From Oscillospiraceae bacterium (GTDB taxonomy: Bacteria > Bacillota > Clostridia > Oscillospirales > Acutalibacteraceae): a DNA stretch of 64,000 nucleotides. Below are positions 8,958 through 17,532 of this stretch, piece by piece. The stretch spans positions 1-64,000 of the forward strand of contig CADCLS010000005.1 in assembly GCA_902802375.1 (NCBI GenBank), read 5' to 3'. A program made the position numbers and the translations under genes. Position 1 is the stretch's first letter. Each line of letters begins with the position of its first letter. The notes beneath the pieces were generated by a model. That model made no database searches. It was given only the letters and a program-made list of their open reading frames with translations, and was not told where the DNA came from.

Positions 8958-10817
8958 ATGCTACTCATCAATGTTAATAAAAACGACAACAAGGTGGTCG
9001 TCACTACCGAGGGAACCGTTGATACGGAAACAGCGCCAAAGCTCAGCGAGGCTCTATTGGATCTGGATTATAATAATCTGGATCTCACGATTGACTTTAA
9101 CAAAACGGATTATATAACATCCGCCGGACTTCGAGTCTTACTTGTTGCCAGAAAGAAACTTTCGGAAGCCACTATGCACATAATAAACGTCAATGAGATG
9201 ATTGATGAAGTGTTTAGAATTACCGGATTTTCTAACATTTTAACCTATACCCTAAAAGAAACAAGCGAGGTTGACTGTCATCTAAGTTTCAAAGAACTTT
9301 TGAAAAAACGTGCAAACGACACTCTTGCTTTTGTCTTTGCAGGGCGCAGTTACACATGGAAGGATATTGACCGCCTATCACAGATAGTTGCAGACGATTT
9401 GGCTAAAGCCGGTGTTAAAAAAGGGTCTCATGTCGGAATCTGCTCTCCAAATTCCGTTAACTGGATCATCTCATTTTTTGCGGTGCAAAAACTCGGCGCG
9501 ATCGCGCTTCTTGTGAACTACGGACTGAAACCCGATGAAATTGCCTCCCTCGCGCAAATCGGCGACATCACACATCTATGCTACGGAGCCATACCCGGGA
9601 TTACCGATTTCAATGTTTTTTCCGCCGCGTTACTTGGCGGCAGATCCCCTATAACATATATGTATGATATCGGAATAAGTGTGGATTTTACCGAACGACT
9701 CTCGGAATATGACGCTATTTCGGAAAAATACGGAGAAACATTTCATTTTGACGACCCGAGCGTTGTTATCTTCACCTCCGGCTCAACGGGAAAACCGAAA
9801 GCAGTTCTTTCCTCTTCTTTCAATCTTCTTAATTCCGTTAAAGCAATCAGCGCAGAGTGTGATTTTACAAGTGCAGATAAATCTTGTGCGTTTTTGCCCT
9901 TTTTCCATGTGTTTGGCTTTGCTTCCTGCATCGGAATAGGACTTTTGTACGGTTGCGTTTCTTATATACCTGTAGACAACAAGCCTGCAACTATGATTGA
10001 TATAATAGAAAAAGAGCGCTGCACTATTTTCAACACCGTTCCTACTATGTTACTTGCTATGATCCAGCAGCCAACTTTTACTCCCGAAGCCCTGTCTTCC
10101 TTGCGTGTGTCGGCTCTTGGCGGCTCCGCAACAAGTGAATCACAAATGACCATGCTTCACTCTTTACTGCCGAATAACCATTTTTGTAATATATACGGTA
10201 TGTCTGAAAACGCCGTAATCACTATAACCCATTATGAAGACACCTTTGAACATATCACGCAAACGGTCGGCACAAATGCAAACGGTATCGAAATTGAGAT
10301 ACGCAACCCCGCAAACGGTGAAAAAGTTCCTGACGGACAACCGGGCGAAATATATATACGTTCAAGGGAAATGATTGTATGCTATTATCAACTTCCCATA
10401 GAAAAACAGCCGCTGGATGACGAAGGTTGGCTCGCTACGGGAGACCTCGGTATCATTTTGCCGGACGGCTATTTGAAACTCGTCGGTCGTGCAAAAGATT
10501 TGATTATCCGTGGCGGTGAGAATATTTCTCCGGGTGAGATAGCCGATGAAATCGCAAAACTCCCCGATGTTGCCGATGTTAAAGTTATCGGCGTTCCGCA
10601 CGAAATGCTCGGTGAGGAGGTTGCCGCCGTTATTATGATGAAAGACAAAGCAACCTTTGACGAAGACTTTGCAAGAAAAACCTTATCGGATAAACTCGCA
10701 AAATATAAGGTTCCGGCCTATTTTGTTGTTGTAGATAAGTTCCCGATGCTCGGAAGCGGAAAGATAGATGCTATAACGCTCAAAAAAGATGTTATTGCAA
10801 AACTGAATTTGAGGTGA
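8958..10817 (+). CDS. STAS domain-ANL (AMP-forming) acyl/aminoacyl ligase fusion
   Basis: 619 residues. Residues 1-100 are a STAS domain with candidate phospho-Ser in YITSAGLRVLL (S55), similar to the protein at 949. Residues about 108-615 are an ANL adenylating enzyme: P-loop FTSGSTGKPK (272-281), YGMSENAV, ATGDLG, the hinge motif GRAKDLIIRGGENI and C-terminal GSGKID with the catalytic Lys. It should activate a carboxylic acid as acyl-AMP and pass it to CoA or a carrier, possibly gated by STAS phosphorylation. The acyltransferase 3 gene follows after 5 nt. I know of no characterised enzyme with this fusion; the substrate is unknown. Confidence 0.88.
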   Translation: MLLINVNKNDNKVVVTTEGTVDTETAPKLSEALLDLDYNNLDLTIDFNKTDYITSAGLRVLLVARKKLSEATMHIINVNEMIDEVFRITGFSNILTYTLKETSEVDCHLSFKELLKKRANDTLAFVFAGRSYTWKDIDRLSQIVADDLAKAGVKKGSHVGICSPNSVNWIISFFAVQKLGAIALLVNYGLKPDEIASLAQIGDITHLCYGAIPGITDFNVFSAALLGGRSPITYMYDIGISVDFTERLSEYDAISEKYGETFHFDDPSVVIFTSGSTGKPKAVLSSSFNLLNSVKAISAECDFTSADKSCAFLPFFHVFGFASCIGIGLLYGCVSYIPVDNKPATMIDIIEKERCTIFNTVPTMLLAMIQQPTFTPEALSSLRVSALGGSATSESQMTMLHSLLPNNHFCNIYGMSENAVITITHYEDTFEHITQTVGTNANGIEIEIRNPANGEKVPDGQPGEIYIRSREMIVCYYQLPIEKQPLDDEGWLATGDLGIILPDGYLKLVGRAKDLIIRGGENISPGEIADEIAKLPDVADVKVIGVPHEMLGEEVAAVIMMKDKATFDEDFARKTLSDKLAKYKVPAYFVVVDKFPMLGSGKIDAITLKKDVIAKLNLR

Positions 10818-10822
10818 TAGGT

Positions 10823-11959
10823 ATGACGGAGAATATCAAAAATCCGCTTATGAAAAAAGACCGCGATTATGCGCATGATATTGCAAAAGGAATAGGAATC
10901 CTGCTTGTTATGCAGGTACATATATTTGACTACCCGAAGTGGTATCTTATCGTTATAGCGATAACAGAAGTTTGGCTTATGCCGTTTTATTTCACCCTTT
11001 CGGGCTATTATTACCGTCCGGGTGCGCGAACACCCTGGCAATCGATAAAACGCCGCACTTTGCAACTCGTAAAGCCCTATTTTATTTATTCTATCGGGAT
11101 ATGGATTATGACAACGGCGTATAATCTGATCACCTCGTCTATGACCCTCAAAGATTGTGCGCAACAGTATTTTGCTTTTCTGTTGAGCCGTCATTCAACT
11201 GAAGATGTTCAAACTATGGGTGTGGTTACAAAAGGAATTCCGTTTACAAGCGTTGTGGGAACATTTTGGTTTATTGTTATTATGTTTTTTGCGGACATCA
11301 TTTTCTTCCTTATCGCAGACTGGGCTCTTGCTTCAATGAAACGCTTCTTCTCCGTAACAACAGGCCTTGTTTTCATCTCTTTCTTCCTCAACCTACTTGT
11401 TGACAGTATGGGAAAAGGACTTCCCCTTAATATCCAGAATGTGCCGATGGCAACGGCGCTTATACTTATAGGCGCAATGCTCGGCAAACATAAAGTGCTT
11501 TCAAAAGACTTTACAGCAAAAAAATGGATGGTCATAAATTCACTTGTAACGCTCGCATTGATTATGTTAATCCAGCTGCGGTTCGGCGGTGCGGGCGCGT
11601 TTGCCGCAGGTATCTTTATGTACTACGGAGCATTGGACGTTTTCCCTTGCGTACTGTACGGCATAATGGCACCGTTTATGGTAATCTGTCTAAGCCGTCT
11701 TCTTGAAAAAGTCCCACTGCTTAATAAAGCGCTTATCTGGATTGGATTCCGCACACTTCCGATCTTGCTTGTCCATATGGCGATATCTACCTTCATAGGA
11801 AGACTAACGGGCATTGAGCCGAGAGTTATCGGACAGTATGGAGCTAAAATGGGAGAAAGCGCACTCAACTTCGCGCTTACCCTTGCCGTAATCGTTGCCT
11901 ACCGCATCGTTTGGGAGTTTATATTAAAGAAGATACATAAGAATAAACTGTCGGCGTAA
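10823..11959 (+). CDS. Acyltransferase family 3 integral membrane protein
   Basis: 378 residues with about 10 TM segments. The N-terminus RDYAHDIAKGIGILLVMQVH holds the His used by acyltransferase-3/OafA and fucose-4-O-acetylase-like proteins, followed by MPFYFTLSGYYYRPG. The family O-acylates sugars, peptidoglycan or polymers at the cell envelope with acyl-CoA donors. ATG 10823 is preferred over an upstream GTG at 10814 because GAGGTGA then acts as SD. Coupling to the ligase 5 nt upstream suggests an activated acyl group made by that enzyme is transferred here. A strong terminator follows. Confidence 0.85.
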   Translation: MTENIKNPLMKKDRDYAHDIAKGIGILLVMQVHIFDYPKWYLIVIAITEVWLMPFYFTLSGYYYRPGARTPWQSIKRRTLQLVKPYFIYSIGIWIMTTAYNLITSSMTLKDCAQQYFAFLLSRHSTEDVQTMGVVTKGIPFTSVVGTFWFIVIMFFADIIFFLIADWALASMKRFFSVTTGLVFISFFLNLLVDSMGKGLPLNIQNVPMATALILIGAMLGKHKVLSKDFTAKKWMVINSLVTLALIMLIQLRFGGAGAFAAGIFMYYGALDVFPCVLYGIMAPFMVICLSRLLEKVPLLNKALIWIGFRTLPILLVHMAISTFIGRLTGIEPRVIGQYGAKMGESALNFALTLAVIVAYRIVWEFILKKIHKNKLSA

Positions 11960-11970
11960 ATGCGCGTTAA

Positions 11971-12010
11971 AAAACACACCTCTTGAGCGCAGGTTCAAGA
12001 GGTGTGTTTT
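11971..12010. terminator. Bidirectional rho-independent terminator
   Basis: Perfect 16-bp stem (11971-11986 with 11995-12010), 8-nt loop, A-tract left and T-tract right. It serves the acyltransferase gene (+) and the converging membrane gene (-). Confidence 0.92.
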
Positions 12011-12084
12011 GGTATTTTCTTATTACTTTGTTGTTAAACTCGCATACTGACTATTTATCTTTGTGCATCAAAAAACACTTTTCA

Positions 12085-12987
12085 TCACTGTGAGTCTCTT
12101 TCCTCAATGGCATCTAAGGCGCCTTTTATGTAAGCTTTTGTCAGGTTATCAAGCGGTATGCCATACTGTTTAGAGATAACTTTAAAAATATCGAGCGGTA
12201 AACTTAAATCACCATCCGTATATTTTGCGCCTATGTATCTGCCAAGTCCAAAAGATTCAATAAGCAACTGCGTAGGCTCGATGCTATCACTCCACATTTT
12301 CTCAATATATTTCCAAAATCGCTTTGCCAGTTTGTTATGTATAATGAACAATATCGTTGAAATAACAAAACCTATGACTATCATTAGAAGCACGGTTATC
12401 CAAATAGGTAAAAATGCTTGCGCCATATAAAAATCAGACCATCCACCGTTTTTTTCTCCTATGATTATAACCATGAAAAAGTAGACTGCCATGTAAACCC
12501 AATAAGGGATCAATGTGAGCAGTGATTCCGAGCACTTAAATTCAACCCCTGTTTCAACACACTGAAATAGGGCTATTGTGAGTGCGGGAGTAATTATATG
12601 AAGCAAGAAATTAATGCCCGATACCGCCATTGCCCCGTGTGCGGGAAGTATAAGTGTTAATGCCGAAACCAGTGTAATAGCAAGACAATTCGCGGCGGTA
12701 TACTGAAACAATACGATCCAGCGAGGTAAAACAAATCTCTTTTTTCTGATTCCTTCAACAGCGTATGGTATCATAAAAGCCGCCGCCACAGCGGACAAAA
12801 TATTCGACAATACCGTGAAATATTTTAAGGGATATTCATAATTGCCCTTATAGTTTTCCGCCATATAAAATATTGACATTAGTGCACAGACAAATATCAA
12901 TATTCCCGCAACCAGAGCAACAATACTTCGTGTTTCCTCAAGCGCAATTAAATATTTCTTTTTGGGCTTTATTATGTTCCGGCGCAT
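12085..12987 (-). CDS. Pr6Pr-like multi-pass membrane protein
   Basis: 300 residues. Six hydrophobic segments (about 18-40, 54-78, 88-112, 120-145, 155-178, 190-215) with motifs YFTVLSNILS and LLHIITPAL typical of Pr6Pr-family six-helix proteins of unknown function. The C-terminal about 85 residues are soluble and helical (RFWKYIEKMW onward), longer than the plain family. Start supported by SD AAGGAG at 8-nt spacing. A monocistronic gene facing the preceding operon. No function can be assigned. Confidence 0.7.
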   Translation of the reverse strand: MRRNIIKPKKKYLIALEETRSIVALVAGILIFVCALMSIFYMAENYKGNYEYPLKYFTVLSNILSAVAAAFMIPYAVEGIRKKRFVLPRWIVLFQYTAANCLAITLVSALTLILPAHGAMAVSGINFLLHIITPALTIALFQCVETGVEFKCSESLLTLIPYWVYMAVYFFMVIIIGEKNGGWSDFYMAQAFLPIWITVLLMIVIGFVISTILFIIHNKLAKRFWKYIEKMWSDSIEPTQLLIESFGLGRYIGAKYTDGDLSLPLDIFKVISKQYGIPLDNLTKAYIKGALDAIEERDSQ

Positions 12988-13106
12988 TAGTTTTCTCCTT
13001 ATGAGTTTATATGTCCTTAAAATACAATAAAATTATAGCATAAACTATTGAAAATTAAAAGTATTTTAAGATCTTGTATTCACGAACTTTTGGTCGTGGT
13101 AGGGAT

Positions 13107-13149
13107 AAAAAAAAGCAGAGTCTGAACCCGGATTGGGTCAGGCCCTGCC
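13107..13149 (-). terminator. Rho-independent terminator on the minus strand
   Basis: Read on the minus strand, GCAGGGCCTGACCC pairs with GGGTTCAG...CTGC and ends in eight Ts (13115-13107). No intact minus-strand gene lies immediately upstream, so it is probably left over from a lost gene. Confidence 0.6.
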
Positions 13150-13207
13150 TGTGGTGCGAGTGGAGATAACGGATTTGACTAAACCGCAAATAAACCTATG
13201 TGTTATC

Positions 13208-13228
13208 GGCACCCTGCGCGCATTTTTC
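13208..13228 (+). repeat. Copy 2 of the recurrent GC-rich sequence
   Basis: GGCACCCTGCGCGCATTTTTC, 25 nt before the DUF6809 gene at 13253. It matches 4240-4259 apart from one extra C, and 16310-16329 apart from one T. Confidence 0.6.
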
Positions 13229-13252
13229 CTCCAAAGACCATAAGAAATAAAC

Positions 13253-13570
13253 ATGGGAAACCTTACGCCGAACATTTTGGAAGACCTATTCTACGGAAAT
13301 CTCTCACCCAGCCAGCGTACCGTCCGTCCGGACAGCAAAGTCCAGACGCTTATGCAGAAACAAAGTGACCTCGAAACCAAGCTGACCGAATCACTTATCG
13401 AAGAACAACGAGCGAACTTCAAACAGTACCTCTCAATCTCCGCCGACCTTCTCGACGCCAATTGCCTCGATAGTTTCATCACCGGCTTCCGCCTCGGCGA
13501 ACAGTTTGCATTCGATACCTTCATCACATCGAAAGCACCCTACGCGGACTACCTGAAAGACGAGATATAA
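13253..13570 (+). CDS. DUF6809-like small protein, orphan copy
   Basis: 105 residues, helical, opening MGNLTPNILEDLFYGNLSPS and ending with a FITGFRLGEQFAFD motif. It is the divergent third member of the family encoded at 17872 and 34988, where each copy follows a tnpV-like gene. Here tnpV is absent and the copy GGCACCCTGCGCGCATTTTTC lies directly upstream, so this looks like a remnant after recombination. SD is poor (possibly AAGACCATAAG). Function unknown; the family recurs in clostridial mobile elements. Confidence 0.65.
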   Translation: MGNLTPNILEDLFYGNLSPSQRTVRPDSKVQTLMQKQSDLETKLTESLIEEQRANFKQYLSISADLLDANCLDSFITGFRLGEQFAFDTFITSKAPYADYLKDEI

Positions 13571-13745
13571 ACCACAATCCGGCTATGCCATACGGCGGGG
13601 TCGGATGTTTCTGTTCTATCGGCAAAATTCAGAAAAAGGTAGTAAAACCATCATAAGTTATGCCATTCGAGGCAAATCTTTCGTATGCTTATTTCAAACA
13701 GAGCAGTATTTTTCTTATCGAAAGATTAAAATTCTTGTCATACTT

Positions 13746-13774
13746 TTGATTTTTTGGTCGAACTATGGTATAAC
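13746..13774 (+). promoter_or_regulatory. Promoter of the 13837-16096 gene pair
   Basis: TTGATT (13746-13751), 17-nt spacer, TATAAC (13769-13774), about 60 nt before the GTG start at 13837. Confidence 0.55.
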
Positions 13775-13836
13775 AATATTAAATTCTGATACCCATAACC
13801 AAGAATAAAACGATTTACGTTTACGGGGGGAAAAAA

Positions 13837-15606
13837 GTGGTTCGAGATCTATCGTATAATCTTCCAGGATATGGCTTCGCAAATTGTTACCTTATTGGTC
13901 AGGCAATTGATGTGCTTGATATGCTTGAGTCGAATGGCATAGTTGAAAAAATGCAAAACACCTGTCAATTGGGCACAATGAAGTACATTTATCCGGGAGC
14001 ACATCACACCAGGTACGAATATGTATTTACACAACTAATGTTGATAAGCAACATAGCAACTTCTGATACTCGACGCAGTATTGAACTGTCACTGTCGTCT
14101 AATCTGGCAGAATATGAGAATTTAGGTTTTAAAGTAAGTGGGAGTGCCTTGATGCAGTGTTTGGCAATATTATCAAATGCTGGTCATATGTATGATACAT
14201 TTACTTCTTCAAGAATTCTGCTGCGATTACTTTGTGAGTCCAAGAAAGAAAAAACAGCTTTTTATACAATATATAAACGCAATCTACCAGTTTCCATTAG
14301 AAAGAAATTCGACGAGTACTTAATAGAGGGCAATTACTATAAACTACACCTATTCCATATCATTCAGATAATCCAAGGGATGAGCCGGTCTGAAAAAAGC
14401 AAGTTAATATGTGAACTATGTGTACATATTGTTACGCAGCTAATCGATCCAAGTCACATAGAAAATGAAGCAACGCAACGAATGTTTTTCCTGTATAAGA
14501 AGATAAGAAAAATAGCGTATCTTTCAGTAGATATGGTATACACGCCTGCTTCATTCGGAGCTAACCTTAGTCGAATGGTATATTCTATTTCATCTTATGT
14601 TGATGACCTGTTTGATGAAAACTCTGCGATGAACAACTCTATACAACAACTGGAAGATATAATTCATCAGCAAATTTATGATTCGCCAATGTGCATTTTG
14701 AATACCACTCGGATTGAGCAAGATTCTTACAGCAAGTATAAGGAGAAGACAGACACCGTTAGCAATATTTTTGAATTACGAAATGTCCTTTTGGAAAAAG
14801 GAGATTGTGAGCTACTTCATAGTAAGACACAGCCAAAGTCTATCCGTGGCATGGATACTGCAACTACATTGCTGCTTTCTAAAAAATGGAACGTTAGTTG
14901 TTGTTATGACTTAAGCTATGAAGCTCATGTTGTGTCGAAGTTTCCCTTAACTCGTGTTGCTTATGGTACGCAACTCGCACAAAATCAGCAAAAAGTCTAT
15001 TCTGCGTATGGGTTGTTGTCAAAGGAATACATCCACAAGGATGTCCAAACCGTCATTTCTAACGCAATAGGATTACAGCTTTTTGATGAATCAAGTAAAA
15101 TTGAGCTGGTTAAATATGCAATCAAGTCGATATACACATACGGAGAGTATTTCTTTAATATGGCTGCACCCAAAGAGATTTCTCTCAACGACTGTGTATT
15201 TATTGGTAATGGATGCAAAAAAATAGCTGAAGAAATAAGAAGGAAATTTACTAAAGATATTGTACCTGACCCAGATCAGCTCCATGAAATACTATCTTGT
15301 GCTTTAGTATTAGAATCTTTAAATTATTCCGGTTCAATAGTTTGCTTTGTTGGAAGCATTAAGGCGAGCAAATATAAAAATACTGATAAGATTGATGAGT
15401 TGGATGGATTCATATATTTGCCAAACAAGTCGTTAGAAACTGGCTTTGCGTATATTGTCGAAGCAAAGAATTACGCAGGGGGTGAAGATGACGCTGCGAA
15501 GCAATTAAAAGAAACATGCAAATTTCTCGATAAATCACTTAATACAGCGATAACAAAGTTGACAAAATGCGCGTATCTCAAATTGAATATAAACTTAGCA
15601 ATGTAG
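13837..15606 (+). CDS. Unrecognised large protein: degenerate HD-like N-terminus, nuclease-like C-terminus
   Basis: 589 residues, no family recognised with certainty. Near residues 54-70, GAHHTRYEYVFTQLMLI resembles the GxxHTRxEH segment of HD-superfamily hydrolases, but the usual His after Glu is Tyr, and LSNAGHMYD replaces the HD motif. The C-terminus has a PD-(D/E)XK-like pattern: D523 in ELDGFIYL, then hydrophobic VEAKNYAGG with E542 and K544. This suggests a nucleic-acid-cleaving accessory or defence protein. GTG start behind a GGGGGG SD. The AT-rich composition and position among cargo genes suggest transfer. The small gene 10 nt downstream is its likely partner. Confidence 0.5.
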   Translation: MVRDLSYNLPGYGFANCYLIGQAIDVLDMLESNGIVEKMQNTCQLGTMKYIYPGAHHTRYEYVFTQLMLISNIATSDTRRSIELSLSSNLAEYENLGFKVSGSALMQCLAILSNAGHMYDTFTSSRILLRLLCESKKEKTAFYTIYKRNLPVSIRKKFDEYLIEGNYYKLHLFHIIQIIQGMSRSEKSKLICELCVHIVTQLIDPSHIENEATQRMFFLYKKIRKIAYLSVDMVYTPASFGANLSRMVYSISSYVDDLFDENSAMNNSIQQLEDIIHQQIYDSPMCILNTTRIEQDSYSKYKEKTDTVSNIFELRNVLLEKGDCELLHSKTQPKSIRGMDTATTLLLSKKWNVSCCYDLSYEAHVVSKFPLTRVAYGTQLAQNQQKVYSAYGLLSKEYIHKDVQTVISNAIGLQLFDESSKIELVKYAIKSIYTYGEYFFNMAAPKEISLNDCVFIGNGCKKIAEEIRRKFTKDIVPDPDQLHEILSCALVLESLNYSGSIVCFVGSIKASKYKNTDKIDELDGFIYLPNKSLETGFAYIVEAKNYAGGEDDAAKQLKETCKFLDKSLNTAITKLTKCAYLKLNINLAM

Positions 15607-15616
15607 AAATAGTATA

Positions 15617-16096
15617 TTGAATAATCAGCACAAAACAGTTTATAAGGAAATGCTATATAATTTGAAGCATTACAAAGAGGGTATAACCGAATTTAAAGAA
15701 TGCATACTCCGAAGAGTCATAATGCTCGCTAAAGAACTTGATGTTTTACGAGATGCGTTCCGGCTTAACGGGGAAAAAGAACCAAGCGAGTATGCAGATG
15801 ACTGCACGGCTCAATTCCGAAAACTTTTCGATCTTTGGGACGGCTTTGATTATATGAGCCGTATTTCAGCCGCTGCTGTAGATTCCGACACTTCTAAATA
15901 TCTTGAGCAAATTGAGGAGTTAATGCTTAGCGACGTAAATGGAAAGAGAATATCAGATAGCCCATTGTTTGAAGACGTTGTGTTTGGCAACAAATCAGGC
16001 AAAGTTGATACAATTGAAGACAGTGCGGCGGATCTTCTCAGAGTTTTGCAGTCCATGGAATCTGTTTGCCGAGCTGATCAAACAGTACCACATTAA
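15617..16096 (+). CDS. Small helical partner protein of the 13837 gene
   Basis: 159 residues, mostly helical and acidic, no recognised domain. The TTG at 15617 opens the frame; the SD is weak, and an internal ATG at 15650 (preceded by AAGGA) is an alternative. Separated from the upstream gene by 10 nt, so very likely co-transcribed. The last few codons (ADQTVPH) run into GC-rich sequence that carries another open frame (LFAELIKQYHIKIRVIVYAP), so the 3' end may be a recombination junction and not the native C-terminus. Confidence 0.5.
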   Translation: MNNQHKTVYKEMLYNLKHYKEGITEFKECILRRVIMLAKELDVLRDAFRLNGEKEPSEYADDCTAQFRKLFDLWDGFDYMSRISAAAVDSDTSKYLEQIEELMLSDVNGKRISDSPLFEDVVFGNKSGKVDTIEDSAADLLRVLQSMESVCRADQTVPH

Positions 16097-16376
16097 AATC
16101 CGGGTTATCGTCTACGCGCCGCTTTTGGTGTCCGACAATCGCTTCGGACTTACACTGATCCTCGCGCTTGTCGACCGTTGCGCCAACCTACCTTCGCTGC
16201 AACCGCGGCGCTCGGGGACGTTGCCCAACGGACTACGCTCGCCGGCTTCATAGCCGAGCGCGAAGATGCAGGTTCTTCATAACTTATCACAAGAAAATCA
16301 AGTATTTAAGGCACCCTGCGCGCATTTTCATCCACTTGTTTACTGACCGATAACCCTAAAAATGCATAATTATAAG
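16097..16376 (+). other. GC-rich gene fragment region
   Basis: From about 16055 to 16251 a +frame reads LFAELIKQYHIKIRVIVYAP onward to a stop, with no start and no family I recognise. The GC content is clearly higher than in the genes on either side. It probably is the 3' remnant of a foreign gene. The region ends with the copy of the recurrent sequence at 16310 and an AT-rich stretch. Confidence 0.4.
16310..16329 (+). repeat. Copy 3 of the recurrent GC-rich sequence
   Basis: GGCACCCTGCGCGCATTTTC, about 50 nt before the left 42-bp inverted repeat. Confidence 0.6.
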
Positions 16377-16418
16377 AACTCCTCCTTTGCGATATCATTG
16401 TACCGCGAAGGAGGAGTT
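16377..16418 (-). repeat. Left copy of a perfect 42-bp inverted repeat
   Basis: Exact reverse complement of 17533-17574. Each copy is itself a near-palindrome (stem AACTCCTCCTT/AAGGAGGAGTT). The right copy supplies the ribosome-binding site of tnpV. This copy has no tnpV gene attached; in this orientation it precedes non-coding sequence. Confidence 0.85.
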
Positions 16419-16465
16419 TACTTTAACATTCAAATTGCAAACCAAATCGTTGTGCTTTTTTTCTA

Positions 16466-17032
16466 TTACTTAAATAGACCTTTACCACAACATTGTTTAT
16501 ACTTTTTTCCACTTCCACATGGGCATGGCGAGTTTTTGGCTGGACCGTCAGGAGTTGCGCGAATCGTTTTAGGTAACAAATATGAATTATTAACGAAGTC
16601 TATTCGACAACAAGATGGATATCTATATGTAAACGAAGTTCTTCCATTGTAATTTGATACGGCAAAATCGCCTTTACCAATTACATCCATACCAATCAAA
16701 ATGTCGCAACCCGCAGGTTGACCTTCCATTACGCGTAATTTAGGAAAAGCAACATGGTTAGGTAAAAACAAGTCTATATAATAAATATACGCCTCATATT
16801 CACCCTGTGGTGTTGTTGCGCGACCTATTGATACTGGTTTTAAGCCTAATTCGTCGACAACTTTTTTAGTTATTACTGTAGATGTTGCACCAGTATCCCA
16901 AATAGAGATCCACTTTTTTTCACCTGGATTACCATTTGATGGGTGGGGCAAAATCCCGACCTCATTTTTCAAAACATTTGAATAACCATTATTGTAGACC
17001 GTTATAAAAGAATTACCTACTGAACTACTCAT
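16466..17032 (-). CDS. Retropepsin-like aspartic protease with C-terminal SEC-C zinc motif
   Basis: 188 residues. Retropepsin fold signature WDTGATSTVI (DTGA, near residue 46) with the later hydrophobic-Gly element DILIGMDVIGKGDF; such single-domain proteases dimerise to form an active site with two Asp. The tail SPCPCGSGKKYKQCCGKG is a SEC-C zinc-binding motif, often mediating protein or ribosome contacts. It overlaps the upstream small gene by 4 nt (ATGA), so the pair is translationally coupled. Both lie between the 42-bp inverted repeats. The target protein is unknown. Confidence 0.85.
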   Translation of the reverse strand: MSSSVGNSFITVYNNGYSNVLKNEVGILPHPSNGNPGEKKWISIWDTGATSTVITKKVVDELGLKPVSIGRATTPQGEYEAYIYYIDLFLPNHVAFPKLRVMEGQPAGCDILIGMDVIGKGDFAVSNYNGRTSFTYRYPSCCRIDFVNNSYLLPKTIRATPDGPAKNSPCPCGSGKKYKQCCGKGLFK

Positions 17033-17307
17033 GCAAACACCACATTGTTTGAGAAGAAATGGTTGACAGATTTTTCAGTGTTTTTGGTGCATTCTTGAAT
17101 TAAAAAGGTTCCTAATTCCTCAGTGATAATAGTAGCAGTATAGGCATCATCAAAAGAATCATAGGCGTTAAGAACCGTTTGATTTTTAATAACTATAAAC
17201 TTTTCTGGATACTTAGAATACAGTTCATCAAAATGTGAAACAAAGAACTCATAATTCTTATCACACATGCTTTTTGCCTCCAATAAACTAACACTTCTTT
17301 TCTTCAT
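17029..17307 (-). CDS. DUF5678-like small protein
   Basis: 92 residues. Central pattern HFDELYSKYPEKFIVIKN...VLNAYDSFDDA resembles DUF5678, a small domain commonly encoded next to retropepsin-like proteases. Start 17307 is chosen because AAAGG lies 9 nt upstream; a further ATG at 17334 lacks an SD. Its stop overlaps the protease start by 4 nt. It may be the substrate, inhibitor or adaptor of the protease (inference). Confidence 0.65.
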   Translation of the reverse strand: MKKRSVSLLEAKSMCDKNYEFFVSHFDELYSKYPEKFIVIKNQTVLNAYDSFDDAYTATIITEELGTFLIQECTKNTEKSVNHFFSNNVVFA

Positions 17308-17532
17308 TATATCAAACCTTTCGTAAGTAATCAAGACTAATTGTTTGTAATGTAGTACAAAAATATGCGAATTTCAATGACATCTTCACTGATTTTTATA
17401 TCGAATAGTTCAGATTTGCACGTTTTCGAGATTAGTCTAATAGAGATTGACATAATCAAAGTTAGGTTTACTGTCATTTTTGCCAGTACGCGTTTTTACT
17501 ATGCTGATAAATTAAAATCGCATATTTTACAC

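Noticed and set aside
12085..12987. Pr6Pr-like gene as a phage-defence membrane effector
   Set aside because: Standalone gene with its own SD and terminator, no sensor or cyclase next to it; no reason to link it to defence.
16097..16251. Possible recombinase or tnpX remnant in GC-rich sequence
   Set aside because: I could find no catalytic Ser or other recombinase motif in any frame, so it is reported only as an unassigned fragment.
16362..16652. 96-residue plus-strand ORF at the left inverted repeat
   Set aside because: Antisense to the SEC-C end of the retropepsin gene, no SD in place.
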